From contig JAFAWL010000041.1 of the NCBI GenBank assembly GCA_019241805.1, positions 1 through 11,308 on the forward strand: a stretch of DNA of 11,308 bases. The letters run 5' to 3'. Positions within the stretch are counted from its first letter, which is position 1; the number at the start of each line of letters is the position of its first letter. The notes below the pieces were generated by a model, which made no database searches, had not been told where the DNA came from, and saw only the letters and a program-made list of their open reading frames with translations. The position numbers and the translations under genes were made by a program. Below are positions 1 through 6,159 of the stretch, in pieces. The stretch is from Actinomycetota bacterium. Its GTDB lineage: Bacteria > Actinomycetota > Actinomycetes > Mycobacteriales > Jatrophihabitantaceae.

Positions 1-9
1 TGAGGCCCG

Positions 10-843
10 ATGAGCGACCTGCGTATTGCGCTCCCGGAGACGATCGAGGAAGCCGTCGAATTGCTGGTCGACGAGACGGCGATTGCCGTCGGCGGCGGGA
101 CGTCGGTCGGCATGATGCTCAAGGCGGGCTTGCTCGACGTCGAGACGCTGGTCGATCTCGGGCGGCTGGGGCTGTCCGGGATCACCCAGAATGCGGACGG
201 CACGGTGAGCATCGGCGGGACGACCACGCTGCGCGAGATCGCCAACTCGCCGTTGAGCGCGCCGGTCCTGGCGCACGCAGCAGCCGTCGTCGGCAACCCT
301 CGCGTGCGCTCGCTCGCGACCGCCGGTGGCGCGATCGTGCACGGCGACCCGCACCAGGATCTGCCGCCGGCGGTGCTCGCACTCGACGGAACCGTCACGC
401 TCGTCTCGGCCGAGGGCACCCGGGAGGTTGCGATCTCGGACTTCTTCGTGGGTTTCATGGAAACGGCTTGCCGTGAAGACGAACTGGTCACCGAAATCCG
501 CCTTGCCCCCGGTGACCGTCGCACCGCGTACGCGCGATTCAACCCGGCCAGTGCCGAGGACTACGCCACGGTCGCCGTGGCAGCGGCGGTCGGCCTCGAC
601 TCGGCCGGCCGGATCGAGAGCGCGCGCATCGCCCTCGGTGGCGCCGGATCAACAATCGTGTTCGTCGACGAAGCCTCGACATTGCTCGTGGGCCAGACGC
701 CCGATCGTGAGCTCTGGCGAGCGGCCGGCGATGCGGCGATGCGAGCCAGCGATCCCAGTGGCGATCAGCGAGGCAGCGCCGACTACAAACGAAAGATGGT
801 CGGCGTCTTCACCGAGCGCGCGCTGGCCGAAGCGCTGCGCTGA
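10..843 (+). CDS. FAD-binding subunit of a molybdenum hydroxylase (CoxM/xanthine dehydrogenase family)
   Basis: The 277-residue protein matches the medium flavoprotein subunit of CO dehydrogenase/xanthine dehydrogenase-type enzymes, which passes electrons from a molybdopterin subunit through 2Fe-2S centres to FAD and on to an acceptor in the cytoplasm. The N-terminal half is the FAD-binding domain: a glycine-rich AVGGGTS motif at about residues 26-32 and TAGG at 104-107 correspond to the family's two pyrophosphate-binding motifs. The C-terminal half (about 175-277, from YARFNPASAEDY) fits the CO dehydrogenase flavoprotein C-terminal domain. The length is normal for the family. The ATG at 10 follows a GAGG at 2-5 with 4 bases between, and that GAGG overlaps a TGA at 1-3 that may end an upstream gene. 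The usual large Mo-binding and small Fe-S partners are not in the window, so they presumably lie upstream. The substrate (CO, purine, aldehyde, other) cannot be told from this subunit. The segment after TAGG reads HGDPHQDLPP, which departs from the commoner NxxxxDPxxD form. Confidence 0.9.
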   Translation: MSDLRIALPETIEEAVELLVDETAIAVGGGTSVGMMLKAGLLDVETLVDLGRLGLSGITQNADGTVSIGGTTTLREIANSPLSAPVLAHAAAVVGNPRVRSLATAGGAIVHGDPHQDLPPAVLALDGTVTLVSAEGTREVAISDFFVGFMETACREDELVTEIRLAPGDRRTAYARFNPASAEDYATVAVAAAVGLDSAGRIESARIALGGAGSTIVFVDEASTLLVGQTPDRELWRAAGDAAMRASDPSGDQRGSADYKRKMVGVFTERALAEALR

Positions 844-918
844 TCCAAGTGCTGCGCTGATCCAAGTGCTGCGCCGATCGAGGTGGCTGCGCCGATCGAG
901 GTGGCTGCGCCGATCGAG
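834..918. repeat. 17/18-bp tandem repeat spanning the flavoprotein stop codon
   Basis: There are five head-to-tail units starting gctgcgc. Units 1 and 2 (834-850, 851-867) are identical 17-mers, gctgcgctgatccaagt. Units 3 and 4 (868-885, 886-903) are identical 18-mers, gctgcgccgatcgaggtg. Unit 5 (904-918) is a truncated copy of the second type. Unit 1 holds the last codons and the TGA of the flavoprotein gene, so the array looks like slippage or duplication of the gene's 3' end out into the spacer. The 17-bp period is out of frame, which fits non-coding growth. No function is evident. Confidence 0.9.
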
Positions 919-984
919 ACGCCCACGCGATCGGCGAGGTGAACGGCAGGTTGTTTTTCCGGGAAAGTTCGACCCGGACAGACC

Positions 985-1009
985 ACTGTTAACGAGCACG
1001 CGTTACAGT
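985..1009. promoter_or_regulatory. Bulged inverted repeat upstream of the subtilase gene
   Basis: ACTGTTAACG (985-994), six bases, then CGTTACAGT (1001-1009). The arms match over 9 bp apart from one extra T in the left arm. It sits in an unusually AT-rich part of the spacer, about 100 bp before the subtilase start. It could be an operator for the protease gene or a weak hairpin. No cognate regulator is adjacent, so the role is a guess. Confidence 0.4.
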
Positions 1010-1040
1010 CCGACTGCGCCTGATGATCTCAGACAAAGAT

Positions 1041-1065
1041 TTGACACGGTGCATTAGCCTATAAA
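1041..1065 (+). promoter_or_regulatory. Candidate promoter of the subtilase gene
   Basis: TTGACA at 1041-1046 is a consensus -35 element and TATAAA at 1060-1065 resembles a -10, but the spacer is only 13 bp against the usual 16-18. The hexamers stand out against the GC-rich surroundings, and 46 bases separate the -10 from the start codon. The short spacing means either a poor promoter needing an activator or a chance pairing; a different -10 may be used. Confidence 0.4.
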
Positions 1066-1111
1066 ACGCCGCTCGCGTCCGAGCGACATCGCCTCGCGAC
1101 GGAGTTACCTG

Positions 1112-4030
1112 TTGGCCATCTTCGCCCGCCTCGCCCCTTTCGCTGCTGCCGCCGTTGTCGCCGGCCTCGTCACGGTGGGCGGTGTGGCGGCGACCGGAGC
1201 CACGGCATCGCACGGCGTTGGCCCGAGCGGTCATCCGGCGAGTGGTCCGGTAGCTCATCCGGCCTCGGCCCACCCGAATTGGGGGGCCGCCTCGGCTCGC
1301 CACTTCAGCGCCGCTACGCGGTCCGTGCGTACGGCGACTCCGACCGTTCGTCCGGCGACCGCCCACTCCCCCAAGATCGCCTCGACGGTGATCCCGGCAG
1401 TCGGCGGCTCGTCAGCGTCCATCGAGGTCGTCGTCCACGGAGCGTCCGGCACTGTCGCCGATGCGGTCCGAGGCGTCGGCGGCTCGGTCGTCGCGGCGAC
1501 GGTCGACGCGGTTACGGCTACGGTCCCGACGGCGAAATTAGACGCGCTGGCCGGATCGGACTCCGTCACCGCGATCACACCGCCGGTCAAGGGTTTCACG
1601 GAAAGCACGTCGCAGGGCGTGACCCTCGCGGGCGCGGCCACGTGGCAGGCCGCCGGTGATGACGGCACCGGAGTGAAGGTCGGCATCGTGGACGGCGGCT
1701 TCGCCTCTTTGAGCACCGAGGTCGCGGCGGGCAACCTGCCAGCCGGCCTCACGGTGATCGGCAACAACTGCGCCAACGTGAACAACACCAATCACGGCAC
1801 GGCGGTCGCCGAGATCGTCCATCAGATGGCCCCCGGCGCATCGCTATTCCTGTACTGCGTCGATGACGAGACCGGCTTCGCCCAGGCGGCCCAGCAACTG
1901 CAATCGAGTGGCGTGACGATCGTCAACAGCTCACTCGGTTTCCCGGCCGCCGGACGCGGCGACGGCACCGGACAGATCGGGCAGGCGGTCGAACAGGCCC
2001 GCCAGAACGGCGTGCTGTGGATTCAGTCGGCCGGCAACAACGCGCTCGATCACTGGTCGGGCTCCATGGTCGACGCGAATGCCGACAGCGTCATCGACTT
2101 GAACGGACCGAACGAGGAGTCCGACGGGGTCTTCGTCTACGGGACCGACGACACCGGCGGGGCGCCCGGATCGGCCGATCTGGTCGCCCAGTGGGATCAA
2201 TGGCCGACCAACCAGTCGACGATCCGGCTGTTCGCATTCGGCTACCAGTGCGTAGACGACGCGTGCACCAACGAGACGCCGATCAATCCGGAATCGACGG
2301 ATCCGAGTACCCCGACGCCCATCGCGTTGCAATCGGGCTCCACGCCCTACATCGACATTCCGATCGTGAACTCGACGCACTTCGAGCAGGAGTGGGACGT
2401 GTTGCTGGTCTTCGTCAGCGGCGCCTCGGGCGAGCACTATGACCTTAGCTACTGGGGGGATGTAGCGCCGTACTCGTTCCTGGCCCAAGCACACCCGGCT
2501 CAGGCCGCGGCCGGAAGCATCACCGAACCCGCGACCTCGCCCTATGCCCTAGCGGTCGGCGCGGTGGACGGGAGTGGCACCAACGCCTGCGGCGGTGACG
2601 CGACGAACGGCACAACGCCCCGCGAGCTGTTCAGCTCACAAGGCCCGACGATCGACGGCCGCGTGAAGCCCGACATCGCTGCCTACGACGCCACCGCCGG
2701 AAACCTCTACACGGAGTTCTGCGGCACGTCCGCGGCCGCTCCACACGTCGCCGGTGCGGCGGCGCTGGTCGCGGCGGCCAATCCGTCAATGGACGCCGCA
2801 CAGTTGGAGTACTTCCTCGAGCAGCGCGCGAACAACGGGAGCCCCGCGAACCCGCCCAACGATCAGACCGGCCACGGTGTGCTCACTCTGGGCGCGCACG
2901 CCGGCGTCACCCCGCCGGCCGGCGTCGGCTACGCGGCGCTCAACCCACCGGTTCGGGTGCTCGATACCCGACCGGCTTACGGCGGCAGCGGGTCGATCAG
3001 CGCGAACAACTCGATTTCGGTGTCAGTGACGGCGGCCGGAGTTCCGTCTACGGCGACCGCGGTGGCGATCAACCTCACCGGCGTCGACGCCGCCGGCCCG
3101 GGCTATTTGTCGGCCTATCCGGGCGGTACTACTTGGCCGGGTACGTCGAACCTGAACCTCGACGGCGCGACCGACTCCACCGCGCCGGTGTTCGCGATCG
3201 TCACGCTCGGTCCGAACGAGACGATCAACGTCCTGGCCGGGGCAACCCGCACCGATGCTTTGGTCGATGTGCTCGGCTATTTCGACCCCACGACCAGCGG
3301 TACGAAATACACACCGGCCGCATCGTCGACTCGGATCGTCGATACGCGTGACGGCACCGGGGGCCATACGGGGGCTCCCGGCTCGCACGTGGACACCTAC
3401 ACACTGGCCGGATTGCCGTCCGGCACGACCGCGATCCTGGTCAACGTCACCTCGGCGGACGCCGCCGGGCCGGGTGCTCTCTGCGTGACACCGGACGGAT
3501 CCAACACCAGCTCGACGGTCAACTACGTCACCGGCGTGCCACGCGCCAACTTGGCCGTGGTGAGTTTGCAGGGCGGTTCGTTCAGTATCACGTCGGTCGG
3601 CGCCGCATCTGATGTGATCGTCGACCTGATCGGCACCTTCTCACCGAGTGGGCAGTCGGGTTACGTGTCGCTACCGGCGCCGGTGCGCATCGACGACACC
3701 CGAACCGGAAACGGCGGCCTGCTCGGCGCGGTACAACCGAACACGCACCAGCGCGTGTACGCCGAGGGATTCGACGGAGTCCCCTTCGACGCCACCGCTG
3801 TGCTGACGAACGTTGTCGCGATCCAACCGACCGGCGAGGGATATCTGACCGTTTCGCCGTACGGTCAGCCGCTGCCGAACACGTCGAGCATCAACGTGTC
3901 TCCGAATCGAATCGTGGCCAACGCGACTCCCAGCGGACTCGGCAACCAGTCGTTGTCGATCTACGACTCGCCGACGGCGGGAACGGTGAACGTCGTGGCC
4001 GACCTGTTCGGCTACTTCGTGCCGGCCTGA
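1112..4030 (+). CDS. Secreted subtilisin-family (S8) serine protease with three C-terminal DTR...GYF repeats
   Basis: This is a 972-residue exported serine protease. The TTG start at 1112 follows GGAG at 1101-1104 with 7 bases between. Residues 1-32 form a signal peptide (basic start, Ala/Val core, ATA cleavage site near 30-32). A Pro/Ala/Ser/His-rich stretch (35-95) and a propeptide-like region (about 103-155) follow. The catalytic triad is Asp194 (GIVDGG), His228 (NHGTAVAE) and Ser540 (GTSAAAPHVAG), with oxyanion Asn309 (SAGN). The order D-H-S is that of S8. The His-Ser distance of 312 residues is long because of an Asp/Thr/Pro-rich insert at about 320-470 rather like the beta-sandwich inserts of other subtilases. 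After Ser540 come three repeats of about 120 residues, each opening with a DTR motif (618-620, 744-746, 862-864) and closing with GYF, GTF or GYF (722-724, 841-843, 967-969). Such repeats are frequent in secreted actinobacterial proteins and probably bind surface or polymer; their role here is unproven. The substrate is unknown. The gene appears monocistronic. Confidence 0.93.
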   Translation: MAIFARLAPFAAAAVVAGLVTVGGVAATGATASHGVGPSGHPASGPVAHPASAHPNWGAASARHFSAATRSVRTATPTVRPATAHSPKIASTVIPAVGGSSASIEVVVHGASGTVADAVRGVGGSVVAATVDAVTATVPTAKLDALAGSDSVTAITPPVKGFTESTSQGVTLAGAATWQAAGDDGTGVKVGIVDGGFASLSTEVAAGNLPAGLTVIGNNCANVNNTNHGTAVAEIVHQMAPGASLFLYCVDDETGFAQAAQQLQSSGVTIVNSSLGFPAAGRGDGTGQIGQAVEQARQNGVLWIQSAGNNALDHWSGSMVDANADSVIDLNGPNEESDGVFVYGTDDTGGAPGSADLVAQWDQWPTNQSTIRLFAFGYQCVDDACTNETPINPESTDPSTPTPIALQSGSTPYIDIPIVNSTHFEQEWDVLLVFVSGASGEHYDLSYWGDVAPYSFLAQAHPAQAAAGSITEPATSPYALAVGAVDGSGTNACGGDATNGTTPRELFSSQGPTIDGRVKPDIAAYDATAGNLYTEFCGTSAAAPHVAGAAALVAAANPSMDAAQLEYFLEQRANNGSPANPPNDQTGHGVLTLGAHAGVTPPAGVGYAALNPPVRVLDTRPAYGGSGSISANNSISVSVTAAGVPSTATAVAINLTGVDAAGPGYLSAYPGGTTWPGTSNLNLDGATDSTAPVFAIVTLGPNETINVLAGATRTDALVDVLGYFDPTTSGTKYTPAASSTRIVDTRDGTGGHTGAPGSHVDTYTLAGLPSGTTAILVNVTSADAAGPGALCVTPDGSNTSSTVNYVTGVPRANLAVVSLQGGSFSITSVGAASDVIVDLIGTFSPSGQSGYVSLPAPVRIDDTRTGNGGLLGAVQPNTHQRVYAEGFDGVPFDATAVLTNVVAIQPTGEGYLTVSPYGQPLPNTSSINVSPNRIVANATPSGLGNQSLSIYDSPTAGTVNVVADLFGYFVPA

Positions 4031-4043
4031 CCGGTGCCGACGC

Positions 4044-4505
4044 TCAGCTGAGGTACTTGGTCAACGCCTCGAGCAGGCCGCGGCTGCCGGCTTCGCGGCT
4101 GCGGGCATCGGCTTCGAACTGGTCGAAGAAGATGCCCTGCTCGGTGTGCGTGAACCGGGTGCCCTCGTCGGTCACGTCGAATTCGAACGAGGCCAGCGAC
4201 GTGGACATGTGTACCCCGTCGAGCCACATGTCGTACGTCGTGACGAAGCGCACGTGCTCCACGATGTCGGTATAGGTCGCCTCGTACCGGGTCACCGGGC
4301 CGTCGTGGAATTTTCCCTCGGCCACGTCACGTCCGCCGATGCGGAAGTCGAAGATCCACTCCCCCGGTTCGATGGCATCGCCGGCGCCCCACCACGCGAG
4401 CTTCTCCTGCTCATTGGCGAATGCGTTCCACACGCGTTCGACCGAAACCGGATAGTCGCGGGTCAGCGTGAACTCGGCTCGGGCAAGTCGGCGTTCTGTC
4501 GTCAT
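4044..4505 (-). CDS. AHSA1/SRPBCC-family protein (START-like fold)
   Basis: The 153-residue cytoplasmic protein is of the activator-of-Hsp90-ATPase-like branch of the SRPBCC superfamily, small helix-grip domains with a hydrophobic ligand cavity. Typical features are the opening strand and helix FTLTRDYPVSVERVWNAF, then the WW-containing segment EKLAWWGAGDAIEPG (about 34-48), the FDFRIGGR strand, and the closing long helix near 128-152. The length is normal. It is the last gene of the ArsR-reductase-AHSA1 operon. The ATG lies 9 bases after the preceding stop, and the ribosome site AGGAC overlaps that stop, which points to coupling. Many actinobacterial members are found next to an ArsR gene; ligand and reaction are generally unknown. 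The stop codon lies in the 10-bp palindrome CTCAGCTGAG (4043-4052), and the gene converges on the subtilase gene with a 13-bp gap. Confidence 0.88.
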   Translation of the reverse strand: MTTERRLARAEFTLTRDYPVSVERVWNAFANEQEKLAWWGAGDAIEPGEWIFDFRIGGRDVAEGKFHDGPVTRYEATYTDIVEHVRFVTTYDMWLDGVHMSTSLASFEFDVTDEGTRFTHTEQGIFFDQFEADARSREAGSRGLLEALTKYLS

Positions 4506-4514
4506 CGTTAGGTC

Positions 4515-5159
4515 CTATCGCGCGAAGGTGACATGAATGGTGCCGCTCTCGGCCACGTCCGTCGTCACCTTGTGAGTCAGGTCGAGGCCGCGCAGGTCCT
4601 CCCAGAGTCGAACGCCGCGGGCGAGCAGGATGGGCGCGATCGCGACGTGCAACTGGTCGACGAGCCCGGCCCGGAGGAACGCGCGTGCGGTGCCGACGCC
4701 GCCGCCGACCCGGACGTCGCGTCCGCCCGCTGCCGCGGTGGCCTCGTCCAGCACGGACTCGATGGGCTCGCTCCGGAAGTGAAAGGTGGTGCCGTTGTCG
4801 AACGCGATCGGCGCTCGGGGCGCGCTGTGGCTCAGGACGTAGACCGGACAACCGAAAGGTGGCTGGTCGCCCCACCAGCCTTTCCAATCGGGGTCATCCG
4901 GGAACGAGTGGAAGCCGAACATGGCCGCGCCCATGATTTCGGCGCCGATACCCTCGAAGTACGCGGCAGCGTAGGAGTCGTCCACGCCGGTCGTGCCGCC
5001 GCCCGTGGTGTCGCCGAGGACCCGCTGACGAAAGGTGCGCGTCGTGACGTAGGCGCCGGTGAGGCGATCCCAGTCCTCACCCATCGGATGCTCGGGTGTG
5101 TGGGCGCCGGAGGCGTAACCGTCCAGCGATATGTTCAGATCGATGCGCACGCGGGTCAT
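4515..5159 (-). CDS. RibD C-terminal/dihydrofolate-reductase-like protein
   Basis: The 214-residue protein is of the RibD C-terminal domain family (DHFR fold), NADPH-dependent reductases. The N-terminal IDLNISLDGYASG (about 6-18) is the family's opening strand and loop. Residues 76-81 (MGAAMF) correspond to the MGRxTF-type helix start. The segment VGGGVGTARAFLRAGLVDQL (151-170) is the glycine-rich NADPH-binding loop and helix, followed by the strand HVAIAPILLARGVRLWEDL. The start chosen is ATG at 5159. It lies one base after the ArsR stop, with AAGGAAG about 8 bases upstream, and matches the family's N-terminus. The open frame continues upstream to 5261, but that extension overlaps arsR and is not family-like. 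The true substrate is unknown and need not be a folate or a riboflavin precursor. The one-base spacing to arsR indicates one polycistronic mRNA. Confidence 0.88.
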   Translation of the reverse strand: MTRVRIDLNISLDGYASGAHTPEHPMGEDWDRLTGAYVTTRTFRQRVLGDTTGGGTTGVDDSYAAAYFEGIGAEIMGAAMFGFHSFPDDPDWKGWWGDQPPFGCPVYVLSHSAPRAPIAFDNGTTFHFRSEPIESVLDEATAAAGGRDVRVGGGVGTARAFLRAGLVDQLHVAIAPILLARGVRLWEDLRGLDLTHKVTTDVAESGTIHVTFAR

Positions 5160-5160
5160 A

Positions 5161-5499
5161 TCAGGCTTCCTTAAACGAGGTGCGGGTGAGGTGGATGCCG
5201 AGCCGGTCGGCCTGGCGTTCTGCGGGTGTTCGTTGCTCACTGAGCCACAAATGCAAGACATCGAGGGCGCCCGGGCGCAGGCTGACGGTTCGGACCCGGC
5301 CGAGCTTGTGCGACGTGATCAAGCCCGCCCGCTCGAGGACGGTGAGGTGCTGCATGAGCGACGGCAGGGCCATCGAGAACGGTGCCGCGAGTTCCGAGAC
5401 GACGGCCGGTGACTTCACCAGCCGCTCGACGATTGCCCGGCGCGTCGCATCCCCGAGAGCGCGGAGCACGGCGTCGAGTTCGTCGTGATACTTAGGCAC
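5161..5499 (-). CDS. ArsR-family winged-helix transcriptional repressor
   Basis: The 112-residue DNA-binding repressor opens MPKYHDELDAVLRALGDATR, has the ArsR N-terminal helix, and carries a winged helix at about 16-75 with recognition helix ALPSLMQHLTVLERAGL near 44-60. It lacks the ELCVC-type metal site, and this sublineage usually accompanies SRPBCC genes, so the inducer is probably not a metal ion. I chose the GTG at 5499 rather than the one at 5514 (five codons longer). A TTGACA/GATACT promoter places the transcription start at or next to 5499, which implies a leaderless message, and neither start has a convincing ribosome site. It is the first gene of the operon with the RibD-like and AHSA1 genes and is almost certainly autoregulated through the palindrome at 5485-5514. 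Confidence 0.88.
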   Translation of the reverse strand: MPKYHDELDAVLRALGDATRRAIVERLVKSPAVVSELAAPFSMALPSLMQHLTVLERAGLITSHKLGRVRTVSLRPGALDVLHLWLSEQRTPAERQADRLGIHLTRTSFKEA

Positions 5500-5514
5500 A
5501 TGCCTAAGTATCAC
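5485..5514. promoter_or_regulatory. Operator: perfect 14-bp-arm palindrome over the arsR start
   Basis: GTGATACTTAGGCA (5485-5498), a CA spacer, then TGCCTAAGTATCAC (5501-5514). The arms are perfectly complementary. On the minus strand the far arm carries the -10 element GATACT, the centre carries the GTG start (5499-5497), and the near arm encodes the first residues (PKYH) of the regulator. A symmetric site of this size at the promoter of an ArsR gene is the expected binding site of an ArsR dimer. Binding would cover the -10 and the transcription start. Confidence 0.9.
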
Positions 5515-5536
5515 TGACCAGGCTCTCGCCTGTCAA
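5507..5536 (-). promoter_or_regulatory. Promoter of the arsR operon (leaderless)
   Basis: On the minus strand, -35 TTGACA spans 5536-5531 (perfect consensus) and -10 GATACT spans 5512-5507 (one mismatch to TATACT), with an 18-bp spacer. Seven bases after the -10 comes the GTG at 5499, so the transcript should start on or beside the start codon. Leaderless mRNAs are common in actinobacteria. The -10 lies wholly inside the operator palindrome. Confidence 0.75.
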
Positions 5537-5626
5537 CCGACGGTAGCTCGCCGACGGGATCCCTCATGCTGACGCTGTTGCCCTCTGCGCGGGCTGTGAA
5601 GCTGCCGCATCTGATCAGGATCGCCC

Positions 5627-5632
5627 TATAGT
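5627..5632 (+). promoter_or_regulatory. Possible -10 element before the small membrane protein gene
   Basis: TATAGT lies 32 bases before the ATG at 5665 and is one of few TANNNT matches close to consensus in this spacer. No good -35 sits 16-18 bp upstream, so support is weak. The rest of 5515-5664 shows nothing beyond the arsR promoter. Confidence 0.3.
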
Positions 5633-5664
5633 CAAGGGACCATCGGTTCAACTTCCGGATCGGC

Positions 5665-5946
5665 ATGCTGACTCTCGCCTCTGTGACGCTGTTGGTGCTT
5701 GTCGGCAGCGTCGCTACGTCCATACGTAGCCGGCTGATCGCAGCACCTGTCGCCTTGGTCGCCGCCACCGTGGTCTGGATGTTCGTCAACGAACCGCTGG
5801 AGGGTCCGACGTTGTGGGTGACCGCGGCCGGCCATCGATTCACCCTGGCCGACGCGGTGACACCGATCTTGCTGGGAGTGGCAACCGTCCGGGTCGTGCA
5901 ACTCGCGCGACCGCCCGAGCGGCCAACACGGCGCAACATCAGCTGA
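5665..5946 (+). CDS. Small integral membrane protein of unknown function
   Basis: The 93-residue protein has three hydrophobic stretches, at about 2-18, 24-42 and 61-80, and a basic, Arg/Pro-rich C-terminal tail (82-93) likely to face the cytoplasm. I do not recognise the family. Codon third positions are mostly G or C, which favours a real gene. The start is ATG 5665. An in-frame TAG at 5629-5631 bounds it upstream, and no other ATG, GTG or TTG lies between. The ribosome site is weak (GGAT 5657-5660), while a better AAGGGA at 5634-5639 is too far away. It is flanked by the divergent arsR operon and the downstream ABC transporter. A 175-codon open frame on the opposite strand (6038-5511) is less protein-like and is judged a shadow. 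Confidence 0.6.
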   Translation: MLTLASVTLLVLVGSVATSIRSRLIAAPVALVAATVVWMFVNEPLEGPTLWVTAAGHRFTLADAVTPILLGVATVRVVQLARPPERPTRRNIS

Positions 5947-6012
5947 CGCCCGGCGCAGAGCTCATGCGTTTCGGCGGCCCACGCCAGAGCATTCACAGAG
6001 CATGACCTCACG

Positions 6013-6115
6013 CCGGCCACAGCGCCGGATAGGTTCACTCGCGGCGCGAGTCCTGCGATGCCGACCGACGCTCAGGGTCGGCTCGGGGTCGTCACGGATG
6101 TGCCGCCGTCGCGGC
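6013..6115. promoter_or_regulatory. Hairpin-rich spacer ahead of the ABC transporter
   Basis: Four perfect inverted repeats stand in a row: CCGGC-N6-GCCGG (6013-6028), ACTCGC-GGC-GCGAGT (6037-6051), GCCGACC-N9-GGTCGGC (6060-6082) and GCCGC-CGTC-GCGGC (6102-6115). None is followed by a T run, so they are not classic intrinsic terminators. They lie 45-147 bases before the GTG of the ATPase gene and could form a structured leader or hold operators. Chance pairing in GC-rich DNA explains some of the shorter ones. I see no clear promoter in 5947-6159. Confidence 0.4.
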
Positions 6116-6159
6116 GCGATCAGAGTAAGCCGTAGACGAGGACGAAGGGTGATGCCACG

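Noticed and set aside
326..1057. 243-codon plus-strand frame overlapping the flavoprotein gene
   Set aside because: Arg/Ser/Pro-rich shadow in another frame that runs through the tandem repeat; no domain is recognisable.
5160..5261. Extended start of the RibD-like protein
   Set aside because: It overlaps arsR; the family's N-terminus and a good ribosome site belong to ATG 5159.
5511..6038. 175-codon open frame on the minus strand opposite the small membrane protein
   Set aside because: It lies antisense to a frame with clear membrane helices, has Arg/Ser/Thr-rich low-order composition, and overlaps the arsR promoter. High GC creates such shadows.
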